DNA from: Actinokineospora bangkokensis
GTDB taxonomy: Bacteria; Actinomycetota; Actinomycetes; Mycobacteriales; Pseudonocardiaceae
Length of the DNA: 64,000 nucleotides
NCBI RefSeq assembly: GCF_001940455.1
Contig: NZ_MKQR01000015.1
Span: 31,423-95,422, forward strand
Direction of reading: 5' to 3'
Part shown: piece by piece, positions 50,527-59,839 of the stretch
Numbering within the stretch: the first letter of the stretch is position 1
Layout: each line of letters opens with the position of its first letter
The notes under the pieces: generated by a model
Seen by the model: the letters and a program-made list of their open reading frames with translations, nothing else
Database searches by the model: none
Told to the model about the DNA's origin: nothing
Program-made: the position numbers and the translations under genes

Positions 50527-50545
50527 CGGACCCCCACCGGGCGAT
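50483..50545 (-). repeat. 20-21-bp tandem repeat duplicating the paaA ribosome site and start
   Basis: Three copies (starts at ATG 50485, 50505 and 50526), each close to GTGGAGGTCCGATGA on the minus strand; the outermost is less exact (GGGGGTCCG). Spacing 20 and 21 bp. It lies between paaA and the operator at 50546. Confidence 0.85.
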
Positions 50546-50568
50546 TTACTGACCGAACGTTCTGTAAT
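50546..50568. promoter_or_regulatory. PaaR-type operator between paaA and paaZ
   Basis: TTACTGACCGAACGTTCTGTAA, an imperfect dyad with core ACCGAA-CG-TTC-GT. Nearly identical to the site at 55232-55257 before paaK, and consistent with the known corynebacterial PaaR-box pattern (ACCG-N6-CGGT). It sits in the gap of the divergent paaA operon and paaZ, so one repressor could control both. Confidence 0.8.
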
Positions 50569-50631
50569 ACAGTGGCACAGCGGCCGCCCCCGGCGCAACG
50601 CCGCGCCCCGCAGACGGAGAGGACGACGCGA

Positions 50632-52677
50632 GTGAGCGCTCTGCTGGAGAGCTATGCCGCGGGACGCTGGTTCCGCGCCGACGACGAGGGCCAGCCGCTC
50701 GCCGACGCGGTCACCGGCGCGGAGGTCGCCCGGCTCTCCAGCCGCGGCCTGGACCTGCGGGCGATGGTCGAGCACGCCCGCGGCACCGGCGGCCCCGCCG
50801 TGCGCGAGCTGACCTTCCACCAGCGCGCGGCGCTGCTCAAGGCGCTCGCCAAGCACCTCAGCGCGGACAAGGACGCGCTCTACGAGCTGTCCTACCGGAC
50901 CGGCGCGACCAAGCGCGACTCGATGGTCGACATCGACGGCGGCTTCGGCACGCTGTTCAGCTACGCCAGCAAGGGCGCGCGCGAGCTGCCCAACGACACG
51001 GTGTTCCTGGACGGGCCCACCGAGCGCCTGGGCCGCGCGGGCACGTTCCTGGGCCAGCACGTCTACAGCTCGCGGCCCGGTGTCGCCGTGCAGGTCAACG
51101 CCTTCAACTTCCCCGTCTGGGGCATGTTGGAGAAGCTGGCACCCGCGTTCCTGGCCGGGCTGCCGACCATCGTCAAGCCCGCGTCGCAGACCGCCTACCT
51201 CACCGAGGCCGTGGTCCGCCGCGTCATCGAGTCGGGCATCCTGCCCGAGGGCTCGCTGCAACTGCTCGCCGGCAGCCCGCGCGGCCTGCTCGACGAGCTG
51301 GGCGAGCAGGACTTCGTCGGCTTCACCGGCTCCGCCCACACCGCTGGGGTGCTGCGCAACCACCCGTCGGTGCTGCACGGCGGCACCCGCCTGGGCGTGG
51401 AGGCCGACTCGCTCAACTGCTCGATCCTGGGCGCGGACGTCACCCCGGACGACCCCGAGTTCGACCTGTTCGTCACGGGCGTGGTCACCGAGATGACGGT
51501 GAAGGCGGGCCAGAAGTGCACCGCCATCCGCCGCGTGATCGTGCCGGAGGCCAGTGCCGCCGCCGTGCTGGACGCGCTGACCGCGCGCCTGGCGGAGGTC
51601 ACCGTGGGCAACCCCGCCCACGAGGACGTGCGCATGGGCGCGCTGGCCAGCCTGGAGCAGCGGGAGGAGGTCCGCAAGGCCGTCGAGGCCCTGCGCGCCT
51701 CCGCCGACGTGGTGCACGGCGACCCGGCCTCGGTCGAGGTCGTCGACGCCGACCCCGAGCGCGGCGCGTTCCTCGCGCCCATCCTGCTGCGCGCGCACCC
51801 CGGCGCCGTCGAGCCGCACGACGTCGAGCCCTTCGGCCCGGTCAGCACGCTGCTCACCTACGGCTCCACCGCCGAGGCCATCGCCCTCGCCGCGCGCGGC
51901 CGGGGCAGCCTGGTCGGCTCGCTGGTCACCCACGACCCGGGGCTGGCCAGGGACATCACCCTGGGCCTGGCGCCCTGGCACGGCCGCGTCCTGGTGCTCG
52001 ACCGCACGGCCGCGGCGGAGTCCACCGGGCACGGCAGCCCGCTGCCCACCCTCGTCCACGGCGGCCCCGGCCGCGCGGGCGGCGGCGAGGAGCTGGGCGG
52101 CACCCGGGGCGTGCTGCACCTGATGCAGCGCACGGCGATCCAGGGCTCGCCGGACATGCTCACCGCCATCACCGGCCGGTGGACCACCGGGTCGCGGCGG
52201 CGGGTGGACGAGGTGCACCCGTTCCGCAAGAGCCTGGCCGAGCTGCGGATCGGCGACGCCGTCGAGTCCGCGCCCCGCGAGGTCGCCCTCGCCGACATCG
52301 ACCACTTCGCGGAGTTCACCGGCGACACCTTCTACGCCCACACCGACCCCGCCGCCGCGGCGCGGAACCCGCTCTTCGGCGGCATCGTCGCCCACGGGTA
52401 CCTGGTCGTCTCCCTGGCGGCGGGCCTGTTCGTCGACCCCGACCCTGGTCCGGTGCTGGCCAACTTCGGCGTGGACGGCCTGCGGTTCCTCACCCCGGTC
52501 AAGGCGGGCGACACCATCGCCGTGACCCTCACCGTCAAGCAGATCACCCCGCGCACCAACGCCGACTACGGCGAGGTCCGCTGGGACGCGGTCGTCACCA
52601 ACCAGGACGGCGACCCCGTGGCCACCTACGACGTGCTCACCCTCGTGGCGAAGACCTGGCCCCGGGAGGAGTCCTGA
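50632..52677 (+). CDS. paaZ: bifunctional oxepin-CoA hydrolase/aldehyde dehydrogenase PaaZ
   Basis: A 681-aa two-domain enzyme. Residues ~1-520 are an aldehyde dehydrogenase (HQRAALLKALAKHLSADK, NAFNFPVWGMLEKLAPAFLA, KPASQTAYLTEAVV, and Cys in AGQKCTAIRRVIVP). Residues ~540-681 are a MaoC-like hydratase (HFAEFTGDTFYAHTDPAAAA, FGGIVAHGYLVVSLAAGLF). It opens the oxepin ring and oxidises the resulting aldehyde. GTG start, GGAGAGGA 6-9 bases upstream. Divergent from paaA across the PaaR-type dyad. Confidence 0.96.
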   Translation: MSALLESYAAGRWFRADDEGQPLADAVTGAEVARLSSRGLDLRAMVEHARGTGGPAVRELTFHQRAALLKALAKHLSADKDALYELSYRTGATKRDSMVDIDGGFGTLFSYASKGARELPNDTVFLDGPTERLGRAGTFLGQHVYSSRPGVAVQVNAFNFPVWGMLEKLAPAFLAGLPTIVKPASQTAYLTEAVVRRVIESGILPEGSLQLLAGSPRGLLDELGEQDFVGFTGSAHTAGVLRNHPSVLHGGTRLGVEADSLNCSILGADVTPDDPEFDLFVTGVVTEMTVKAGQKCTAIRRVIVPEASAAAVLDALTARLAEVTVGNPAHEDVRMGALASLEQREEVRKAVEALRASADVVHGDPASVEVVDADPERGAFLAPILLRAHPGAVEPHDVEPFGPVSTLLTYGSTAEAIALAARGRGSLVGSLVTHDPGLARDITLGLAPWHGRVLVLDRTAAAESTGHGSPLPTLVHGGPGRAGGGEELGGTRGVLHLMQRTAIQGSPDMLTAITGRWTTGSRRRVDEVHPFRKSLAELRIGDAVESAPREVALADIDHFAEFTGDTFYAHTDPAAAARNPLFGGIVAHGYLVVSLAAGLFVDPDPGPVLANFGVDGLRFLTPVKAGDTIAVTLTVKQITPRTNADYGEVRWDAVVTNQDGDPVATYDVLTLVAKTWPREES

Positions 52678-52784
52678 CGCACCGGCTCACCGCCCAGCGC
52701 GCGACCCCACCCGGCCAGGGCGAGGTCACCGCCGCCTGAGCCCCGGGCCAGTGGTCGGGTCCACTCCCGACCGCAGGCCCGGTG

Positions 52785-53684
52785 TCACGCGGCGATGCGC
52801 AGGTAGTGCGCCCAGTACCCCTGGTGCACCCCGTAGTGGGCGGCCAGGCGCGTGAAGTCGTCCTCGCTGACGGCCCGCCGGTACACCGACGCGGCGGCCC
52901 GCAGCCCTTCCCTGTCCGGGGCGATGCGCTCCATGCGGCCCAGGCCGCGGACGAGCAGGAACGTGGCCGACCACGGCCCGATCCCCGGCAGGGACAACAA
53001 GGACTCGCGGGCGGTGTCGTAGTCGCCGGTGCGCAGCGACTCCTCGTCCAGCTCGGCCCACCCGCGCAGCGCCCGGTGCAGGTGCCCGGCCTTGCGCTGG
53101 TTGCCGATCAGCTCCGCGAGGCCCGCCTCGCCGAGGGTCGACAGCTGGTCGAGGTCGGGGAACGCGGTGTGCGCCTCGCCGCCGAGGTGCGCGGTGTTGG
53201 CGAAGTGCGCGACGATCGACGCCTTCATCGCCCGGGCGGTGGGCAGCGGGCAGCGCTGGGACAGGATCGCCCAGCACAGCAGCTCCACCGGCGAGGGGAA
53301 CCGCACGTGGTGGTAGCCGTGCAGCCTGCGCACCACCGGCGCGAAGCCCGGGTCCTGCTCCGCCGCGGCGTAGAAGCCGGTGAGGTCGTCCCGGAGCCCG
53401 AGGAACGCGGTGAGCCGGTCGCTCACCGCGGCCACCACCCGCGGGGTCAGCGGTTCGGCGGAGACCAGCTCGGCGTCCACACCGACCCCGGTCTCCGCCG
53501 CGCGCACCCGCACGCCGACCGTGGTCCCCGCCTCCCGCACGGCCTTGGTCAGCGCACCGCCTCCGCTGCCCTGCTCACCGGTCATCGCGGGGAAGCGGTG
53601 GAGGAACGCCAGGGCGGGCGCGAAGTCGAACGGCTCGGCCGCCGGGAGGAACACCCGGACACCGGTGGTGATCGCTGTGGTCAT
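52785..53684 (-). CDS. HhH-GPD DNA glycosylase (AlkA/3-methyladenine type)
   Basis: A 299-aa base-excision glycosylase. An N-terminal beta region (MTTAITTGVRVFLPAAEPFD) resembles AlkA. The helix-hairpin-helix is LLSLPGIGPWSATFLLVRGL near residue 210, followed by GRMERIAPDREGLRAAAS with the catalytic Asp in PDREGL. AILSQRCPLPTARAMKA is the family-typical helix. It removes alkylated bases from DNA. ATG 9 bases after GGAGGAG. It stands alone between paaZ and paaK and is not part of the pathway. Confidence 0.87.
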   Translation of the reverse strand: MTTAITTGVRVFLPAAEPFDFAPALAFLHRFPAMTGEQGSGGGALTKAVREAGTTVGVRVRAAETGVGVDAELVSAEPLTPRVVAAVSDRLTAFLGLRDDLTGFYAAAEQDPGFAPVVRRLHGYHHVRFPSPVELLCWAILSQRCPLPTARAMKASIVAHFANTAHLGGEAHTAFPDLDQLSTLGEAGLAELIGNQRKAGHLHRALRGWAELDEESLRTGDYDTARESLLSLPGIGPWSATFLLVRGLGRMERIAPDREGLRAAASVYRRAVSEDDFTRLAAHYGVHQGYWAHYLRIAA

Positions 53685-53840
53685 GGGATCGGTCTCCTCC
53701 GGGGCGCGCGGTACCACCCCGGGGGGCAGCGGTGGCGCGGGAACGGCCCCGACGATCGAGGTGACGGTCGAGGTCCCGTGCTCGCGCCGGGGCGATCACC
53801 AGTATCACCGAGCCCACCGACAAAACCGGGAGACCAGGTC

Positions 53841-55148
<1,308 letters not shown>

Positions 55149-55231
55149 CGTCGCCACCTGCTCCTCACGTGCGCGAACCCTGTGCTCCGCGCCCGGCCGC
55201 CGCCGCGCGCCGGACACCGCTCCAGGCTATA

Positions 55232-55257
55232 TTACTGACCGAACATTCGGTAACTAA
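55232..55257. promoter_or_regulatory. PaaR-type operator upstream of paaK
   Basis: TTACTGACCGAACATTCGGT and a following TAA-CTAA, with a perfect core ACCGAA-CA-TTCGGT. It starts at the stop codon of the convergent-side GNAT gene and lies 84 bp before the paaK start. Same core as 50546-50568. Confidence 0.8.
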
Positions 55258-55819
55258 TCTTGGCGGCGACCGGGGCGGGGCGCTCGCGGTCCAGCAGCGC
55301 GTAGGTGTCGAGGGTCGTCCACTCACCCTTGAAGAAGTCCGCGTCAACGTTGCGCCCCTCGTGCCGGAACCCCAACCGCCGGAACAGCCGCGCCACGGGT
55401 TCGTTGCGCGCGTCGCACTGGCCCACGAGCCGGTGCGCGCCCCGCTCACCGACGAGGTGGTCCACGACCCGGCCCACGGCCTCGGTCGCGATCCCCCGGC
55501 CGTGCGCGGCCGGGGCCAGCGTCACCCCGAGCTCGTAGGTGTCGGGCTGGTCGGCCAGGGTGTGCACGGCGACGTCGCCGTGCAGCGTGGTGGCGGCCGC
55601 GTCGTGGATGGCGAGTTGCAGCCACTCCCCCGGGGCAGGGAGGTCGCCAGTGGGCTGGCCAGCCAGCAGGCGCCGGGCGTCGGCGTGGGAGTAGGTCGGG
55701 TCCCAGGACTGCCAGCGGGCGATCGCCGGGTCCCGGCGGTAGGCCACGAAGGCGTCCAGGTCGGACGCGCCGAGGGGGGATAGGGAAAGCCGGTCGGTGC
55801 GCAGAGGGTAGGTCGACAC
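55232..55819 (-). CDS. GNAT acetyltransferase (RimJ/RimL type)
   Basis: A 195-aa N-acetyltransferase. Typical blocks: YPLRTDRLSLSPLGASDLD, TYELGVTLAPAAHGRGIATE (acetyl-CoA-binding RGxG/A in HGRGIATEA), AHRLVGQCDARNEPVARLFR, LGFRHEGRNVDADFFKGEW. It could modify an amine on a small molecule, protein or peptide. It follows the FAD-binding oxidoreductase of the lanthipeptide locus by 12 bases, same strand, so it may be the last cistron of that unit. Its 3' end overlaps the paaK operator. Confidence 0.85.
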   Translation of the reverse strand: MSTYPLRTDRLSLSPLGASDLDAFVAYRRDPAIARWQSWDPTYSHADARRLLAGQPTGDLPAPGEWLQLAIHDAAATTLHGDVAVHTLADQPDTYELGVTLAPAAHGRGIATEAVGRVVDHLVGERGAHRLVGQCDARNEPVARLFRRLGFRHEGRNVDADFFKGEWTTLDTYALLDRERPAPVAAKISYRMFGQ

Positions 55820-55831
55820 CCGACCAGCATC

Positions 55832-57628
55832 TCAACAGCGGGCGAGCTGGTGGAGCAGCCTGCGGGCGGTGGCGTCGTTCTGCTGGAAGAAGGGGGCGTT
55901 GGTGCCCGGCCGGGAGAACGAGCCCAGCGCCCCGCTGCCCGCGAACAACCCCATCGCCAGGCGGCGCGGGTGGGGGCGCCCCGCCTCGTCGAGCACCTGG
56001 AAGGTGTCCGGGGTGACCGGCACCTGGGCGCGGCCCGCGGCGATCCCGGCGAGCAGCGGGTCGATCCCGGAGCGCGCGTCCGGGTCGGGCAGGCGGGCCT
56101 CGACGAGGTGCCGGGCGCGGACCGGCTCGGGCAGGCTGGCGGTGCGGGCGGTGAAGGCGTCGCCGTCGGCGGCGACCACCAGGTCGGCGCCGAGGAAGTG
56201 CAGGCCCCCCGCCTCGACCAGCGCGCGCAGCTGGGCCAGCCGGTGCGGCGGTGGGCCGGAGCCGAGGAACGCGCCGAACCGGGAGATCCGGGCGGACAGG
56301 CGCAGGACCTGCGCCCGCAGGTCCCGGTCGGCGGCGCCGATCAGCTGCTCCAGCACGCCGGAGACGTCCGCGAGCCCGTGCAGGACGGCCGCGTGCGCGC
56401 TGTGCCGGGGGGCGGTGGCGCGGTGGACCGTCGTCGACAGCCGGTCGCACAGCCAACCGTCCAAGTCGGACTGGTCCGCAAACGCTTGCCCTGTCAGGGG
56501 TGAGCGCAGGAAGCTCAGGTCGGGGCGGTCGTCGGGATCCGGCACGACCTGCTCCACGAGCGCTTGGAGACCGGGGTTGGTCACCGGCACCGCGGCGAAG
56601 GCGGCGGCGAACTCGTCGGCGTCCATGCGCACGCGCTCGGGGTGGGTGGCGAGCAGTTCGCGGTAGTGCGCCCACACCAGCTCCCGGCACGCCTCGACGA
56701 CGAGCACGCCTTGCGCGCGCTCGGTCGTCCGCAGCGTCTCCACGACGAAGTCCGGGGTGAAGAAGCGGGGCCCGTCGTGGCGCCGCGCCGGGACGGTGGG
56801 CTTGGGCAGGTACGGCACACCGCGCCGGGAACCCGCGTGCAGCACCGGTTCGTGCCCGCTCGGCTCGTACCGCAGCACGCCGTCGACGTCCTCGACGAAC
56901 TTCCCGCCGCGGCCCTCGGTGAGCAGCACGACGAGGTCGACGAACGCCAGGCCCAGCCCGCTGACGATCACCGGTTCCCCCGCGGGCAACCGGTCGAGGT
57001 CTTCGTCCCCCGGGCAGGCGGGCGGGATGTACACACCACCGATGCCTGCGGCGAACGCCTGGTGCGCCGCCTGTTCCGGCGTGCGATGGCCGCCGGGGTT
57101 GCCCTGCGCCAGCAACACGATGTCGGCGTCGAGTTGCGTGCCATCCGACAGGGTCAACCGCTGCCGCTCGCCGTCCGCCAGCCCCACCGCGGCCGCCGGG
57201 TGCACCACGACGCGGACGTCGTCGGGCAGGGCCGCCACGGCCCGGTCGAAGCACCAGCGCAGGTACTCCCCCGCCAGCCGCCTGGTCGCGAACGAGGACG
57301 GGGTCAGCCCCGCCGCCTCCGCCGCCAGTTCGGGGTCCGCGGGCCGGGCCACCGCGGCCCACTCCGCGAGGGTGGGGCCGGGGCGGACGGGCCCCGCGCA
57401 GTCGACGCTGCCGTCGGTGAACATCGTGACCTCGCCCGCGCGCGAGTTCATCAGCAGCAGCGGCGACTGCGCGGCGCGCCACACGTGCCCGGCGCCGGGG
57501 GCGCGCGGGTCGACCACGTGCACCTCGCAGCCGCGGCCGTCGAGCAGGTCGGCGTTGGCGGCGAGCCGTTCCAGGAGCCCGGTGCCGCGTGGGCCCGCGC
57601 CGACCACCGCGAGCACCGGGCGGCTCAT
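55832..57628 (-). CDS. FAD/NAD(P)-binding oxidoreductase of the lanthipeptide locus
   Basis: A 598-aa protein with an N-terminal dinucleotide fold (LAVVGAGPRGTGLLERLAAN), the VDPRAPGAGHVWRA block, QSPLLLMNSRAGEVTMFTDG, an NAD(P) motif-like PVIVSGLGLAFVDLVVLLTE near residue 225, and the end SRPGTNAPFFQQNDATARRL. This resembles large FAD/NAD(P)-binding proteins found beside metabolite or RiPP clusters, and no enzyme role is proven. The ATG overlaps the MFS exporter stop (ATGA), so it is tightly linked to export of the peptide. It may oxidise or reduce the lanthipeptide; this is inference. Confidence 0.8.
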   Translation of the reverse strand: MSRPVLAVVGAGPRGTGLLERLAANADLLDGRGCEVHVVDPRAPGAGHVWRAAQSPLLLMNSRAGEVTMFTDGSVDCAGPVRPGPTLAEWAAVARPADPELAAEAAGLTPSSFATRRLAGEYLRWCFDRAVAALPDDVRVVVHPAAAVGLADGERQRLTLSDGTQLDADIVLLAQGNPGGHRTPEQAAHQAFAAGIGGVYIPPACPGDEDLDRLPAGEPVIVSGLGLAFVDLVVLLTEGRGGKFVEDVDGVLRYEPSGHEPVLHAGSRRGVPYLPKPTVPARRHDGPRFFTPDFVVETLRTTERAQGVLVVEACRELVWAHYRELLATHPERVRMDADEFAAAFAAVPVTNPGLQALVEQVVPDPDDRPDLSFLRSPLTGQAFADQSDLDGWLCDRLSTTVHRATAPRHSAHAAVLHGLADVSGVLEQLIGAADRDLRAQVLRLSARISRFGAFLGSGPPPHRLAQLRALVEAGGLHFLGADLVVAADGDAFTARTASLPEPVRARHLVEARLPDPDARSGIDPLLAGIAAGRAQVPVTPDTFQVLDEAGRPHPRRLAMGLFAGSGALGSFSRPGTNAPFFQQNDATARRLLHQLARC

Positions 57629-58860
57629 GCCGCACCCACCGGGACGCGCTCCTCGGCGGGGGCGGGGCGGGGGATGCGCAGGACGAACAGGCAGCCCAGG
57701 ATCGACACGACCGCGCAGAGCCAGGCGCTCGGGCGCAGGCCGATCGCGCTGCCGAGCAGCCCGCCGCCGAGCGCGCCGACCACCTGGGCGGTGGTGCCGA
57801 TGGTGCGCAGCGTGGCGACGGCGCGGCCGAGGACGGTCTCGGGCACCAGTTGGGTGATCGCGCCGCTGAGGCCCACGTTGGCGATGGCGCCGAAGGCCAC
57901 CGGCAGCGCCAGGCCCAGCACCGCCACGGCCGCCGCGAGCGGCAGCGGTCCGCCAGCGGCGGGCAGCACCAGGCCGGAGAGCACCAGGCCGATGCTGCCG
58001 AAGTTGGCCAGGGCGCCCAGTTCCATGCGCTTGGCCAGCCGCCCGGCCACGAGCGAGCCGAGCAGGCCCGCCAAGCCGCTGACGGCGAACAGCACGCCGT
58101 AGAGGCTCAGCGGCACGGCCAGGTCGACCAGCAGGAAGGGCGCGGTGATGGTGGTGAGCGCGCCGACGGCCAGCGAGCGGATGCCGGTGAAGGCGGAGTA
58201 GGCGCGCAGGAAGCTGTTGTGCCGCAGTTCGGTGAAGCCGTCGCGGATGTCGCGCAGCAGCGTCGTGCGCGGGCCCGGTTCGCGCTCGGGCCCGCGGTCC
58301 TCGGCCGTGATGCGCTTGAGCAGCACCAGGCTCGTCAGGTAGCTCAGCGCGTCGAGCAGCAGCGCGGCCGCGCCGCCGAACGCGGCGATCACCACGCCCG
58401 CGAGCGCCTTGCCCGCCGTGCGCGCGCCGTACTCGCCGGTTTGCAGCTTCACCCGGCCCGCCACCAGGTCATCGCCGGAGACGAGGGTGTTGAGGTGGGT
58501 GAAGTAGACGGTCTCCACCACCGTGGCCATCGAGCCCAGCAGGAAGCACAGCGCGGCCAGCCACCAGATCGTCGCGGCACCGGTCAGCAGGCCCGCGGCG
58601 GCCACGAGCAGGAACAGCGCGCCGAACGCGTCGCAGCCCATCAGCGCGCGGCGCGGCCTGCGCAGCCGGTCGCCCACGGCTCCGGCGAACACGCCGAACA
58701 CGCAGGCGGGCACCATCGCCGCGGCGCTGACGACGCCCAGTTCGGCGGGGGTGGCGGCGAAGGCGGTCACGCCGAGCGCGCCGATCGCCGTGGTGGTGAA
58801 CGTCGAGCCGAAGGTCGAGCTGACCTCGGCCGACCAGTAGTGCCGGAAATCCCGGTTCAC
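57625..58860 (-). CDS. MFS exporter of the lanthipeptide locus
   Basis: A 411-aa major-facilitator protein with about 12 helices. First helices: STFGSTFTTTAIGALGVTAF, LGVVSAAAMVPACVFGVFAG, then the MFS signature GDRLRRPRRALMGCDAFGAL, IWWLAALCFLLGSMATVVET, IAAFGGAAALLLDALSYLTS, LSGLVLPAAGGPLPLAAAV and LCAVVSILGCLFVLRI. GTG start, GGAGG 6 bases upstream. It comes after the four precursors, separated by a strong hairpin. It fits an exporter for the modified peptide; class III loci often use ABC exporters, so the MFS type is a point of interest. Confidence 0.87.
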   Translation of the reverse strand: MNRDFRHYWSAEVSSTFGSTFTTTAIGALGVTAFAATPAELGVVSAAAMVPACVFGVFAGAVGDRLRRPRRALMGCDAFGALFLLVAAAGLLTGAATIWWLAALCFLLGSMATVVETVYFTHLNTLVSGDDLVAGRVKLQTGEYGARTAGKALAGVVIAAFGGAAALLLDALSYLTSLVLLKRITAEDRGPEREPGPRTTLLRDIRDGFTELRHNSFLRAYSAFTGIRSLAVGALTTITAPFLLVDLAVPLSLYGVLFAVSGLAGLLGSLVAGRLAKRMELGALANFGSIGLVLSGLVLPAAGGPLPLAAAVAVLGLALPVAFGAIANVGLSGAITQLVPETVLGRAVATLRTIGTTAQVVGALGGGLLGSAIGLRPSAWLCAVVSILGCLFVLRIPRPAPAEERVPVGAA

Positions 58861-58907
58861 GGCGTTCCTCCGATCGGGTGGGGGCGGGCGCTGGGGCGGG
58901 ACGCACT

Positions 58908-58945
58908 CGGGGCGGGGAACAGGGCGATCCCCGTTCCCCGCCCCG
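58908..58945. terminator. strong hairpin between the last precursor and the MFS gene
   Basis: A 13-bp stem (CGGGGCGGGGAAC and its complement) with a 12-base loop, ~29 bp after the last precursor stop and ~48 bp before the MFS start. Could end precursor transcription or reduce read-through into the exporter. Confidence 0.75.
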
Positions 58946-58973
58946 TGGTGGGTTGATCCGCGAGTGCGGCAGA

Positions 58974-59084
58974 TCAGCAGATGTTGCTCATGGTGGACTT
59001 CTCCGGCTGGACCGGGCTCACCACGCCGGGGGCGGTGGTCTCCTCGTCCTCGACGAGGTTCTGCAGCTCGTTGATCTCCGACAT
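58974..59084 (-). CDS. class III lanthipeptide precursor, copy 4 (36 aa)
   Basis: A 36-aa peptide identical to copies 1 and 2: leader starts MSEINELQNLVEDEETTA (with the LQNL motif common to class III leaders) and the core ends EKSTMSNIC. Ser30, Ser33 and Cys36 form the S-x2-S-x2-C motif for labionin or avionin. ATG 8 bases after AAGGAGAG. It is the last of the tandem set and is followed by the 58908 hairpin rather than by the short stop-proximal hairpin of the other three. Confidence 0.9.
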   Translation of the reverse strand: MSEINELQNLVEDEETTAPGVVSPVQPEKSTMSNIC

Positions 59085-59150
59085 GGCGCTCTCCTTCGAT
59101 GGCAGGGTGTGGGACGTGCGGTGGTGCTGGCCCGGACAGGGGCCGGGTGG

Positions 59151-59167
59151 TTTCCGGGGACCGGAAA
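59151..59167. other. short hairpin directly after a precursor stop
   Basis: TTTCCGG-GGA-CCGGAAA immediately follows the stop codon of the 59168 precursor. Two more copies follow the precursors at 59353 and 59547; the last precursor lacks it. Confidence 0.8.
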
Positions 59168-59278
59168 TCAGCAGATGTTGCTCATGGTCGACTTCTCGAC
59201 CAGGCCCGGGTCGATGGCGCCGGGCTCGGTGGTCTCCTCGTCCGCGACGAGGTCCTGGAGCTCGTTGATCTCCGACAT
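59168..59278 (-). CDS. class III lanthipeptide precursor, copy 3 (variant, 36 aa)
   Basis: A 36-aa peptide with the same first eight residues (MSEINELQ) but nine changes in the middle (Asn9Asp, Glu12Ala, Ala18Glu, then Val21-Pro27 partly replaced by AIDPGLV). The end KSTMSNIC with Ser30, Ser33 and Cys36 is unchanged. So the ring would be the same but the N-terminal tail differs. Its spacing to the next copies is 185 and 194 bp. Ribosome site AAGGAGAC. Confidence 0.9.
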   Translation of the reverse strand: MSEINELQDLVADEETTEPGAIDPGLVEKSTMSNIC

Positions 59279-59335
59279 GGCAGTCTCCTTCGGGTTCGGG
59301 GTGTGCGGGTCCCCGACCTGGGTCGGGGGAAGTGC

Positions 59336-59352
59336 TTTCCGGGGACCGGAAA
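59336..59352. other. short hairpin directly after a precursor stop
   Basis: TTTCCGG-GGA-CCGGAAA, identical to the copies at 59151 and 59530, immediately after the stop of the precursor at 59353. Confidence 0.8.
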
Positions 59353-59463
59353 TCAGCAGATGTTGCTCATGGTGGACTTCTCCGGCTGGACCGGGCTGAC
59401 GACACCGGGGGCGGTGGTCTCCTCGTCCTCGACCAGGTTCTGCAGCTCGTTGATCTCCGACAT
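59353..59463 (-). CDS. class III lanthipeptide precursor, copy 2 (36 aa)
   Basis: Encodes the same peptide as copies 1 and 4, with a few silent differences. Leader motif ELQNL at residues 6-10; core S30-x2-S33-x2-C36. Ribosome site GGAGGAGAG. It lies in the middle of the tandem set, followed at once by the short hairpin. Confidence 0.92.
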   Translation of the reverse strand: MSEINELQNLVEDEETTAPGVVSPVQPEKSTMSNIC

Positions 59464-59529
59464 GGCGCTCTCCTCCGTGTGCAGGGTGTGGGACGTGCGG
59501 TCGTGCTGGCCCCAGCGGGGGCCGGGTGG

Positions 59530-59546
59530 TTTCCGGGGACCGGAAA
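59530..59546. other. short hairpin directly after a precursor stop
   Basis: TTTCCGG-GGA-CCGGAAA, the third identical copy, directly after the stop of the first precursor at 59547. Confidence 0.8.
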
Positions 59547-59657
59547 TCAGCAGATGTTGCTCATGGTCGACTTCTCCGGCTGGACCGGGCTCACCACGCC
59601 GGGGGCGGTGGTCTCCTCGTCCTCGACCAGGTTCTGCAGCTCGTTGATCTCCGACAT
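59547..59657 (-). CDS. class III lanthipeptide precursor, copy 1 (36 aa)
   Basis: First of the four precursors after the LanKC gene. A 36-aa peptide with leader MSEINELQNLVEDEET, comparable to labyrinthopeptin-type leaders (ELQNL), and core with Ser30, Ser33 and Cys36 at the very end. ATG preceded by GAGGAGAC. Stop directly followed by the short hairpin. A 182-bp gap separates it from the LanKC stop. Confidence 0.92.
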   Translation of the reverse strand: MSEINELQNLVEDEETTAPGVVSPVQPEKSTMSNIC

Positions 59658-59839
59658 GGCGTCTCCTCGGGTTCTGCGCGGCCCGGTGGGCCGAGGGGTG
59701 GGGCGGTCGCCCGGGTCAGCGGGCGGCCGGGTCCGCCGCGCGGGCGCGGCGGGGGTCTGCGGTGGCGGGCTGGAGCACACCGGTCTCGTCCGGGTGCCGC
59801 TCCAGCGGCGCGGTGGGCGCGGTCACGGGTGCCCCCGGC

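Noticed and set aside
52678..52784. Terminator between paaZ and the DNA glycosylase
   Set aside because: No strong inverted repeat was found in this convergent gap.
58974..59657. CRISPR-like regular repeats
   Set aside because: Spacing is 185-194 bp and each unit is an open frame with start, ribosome site and stop. They are tandem precursor genes.
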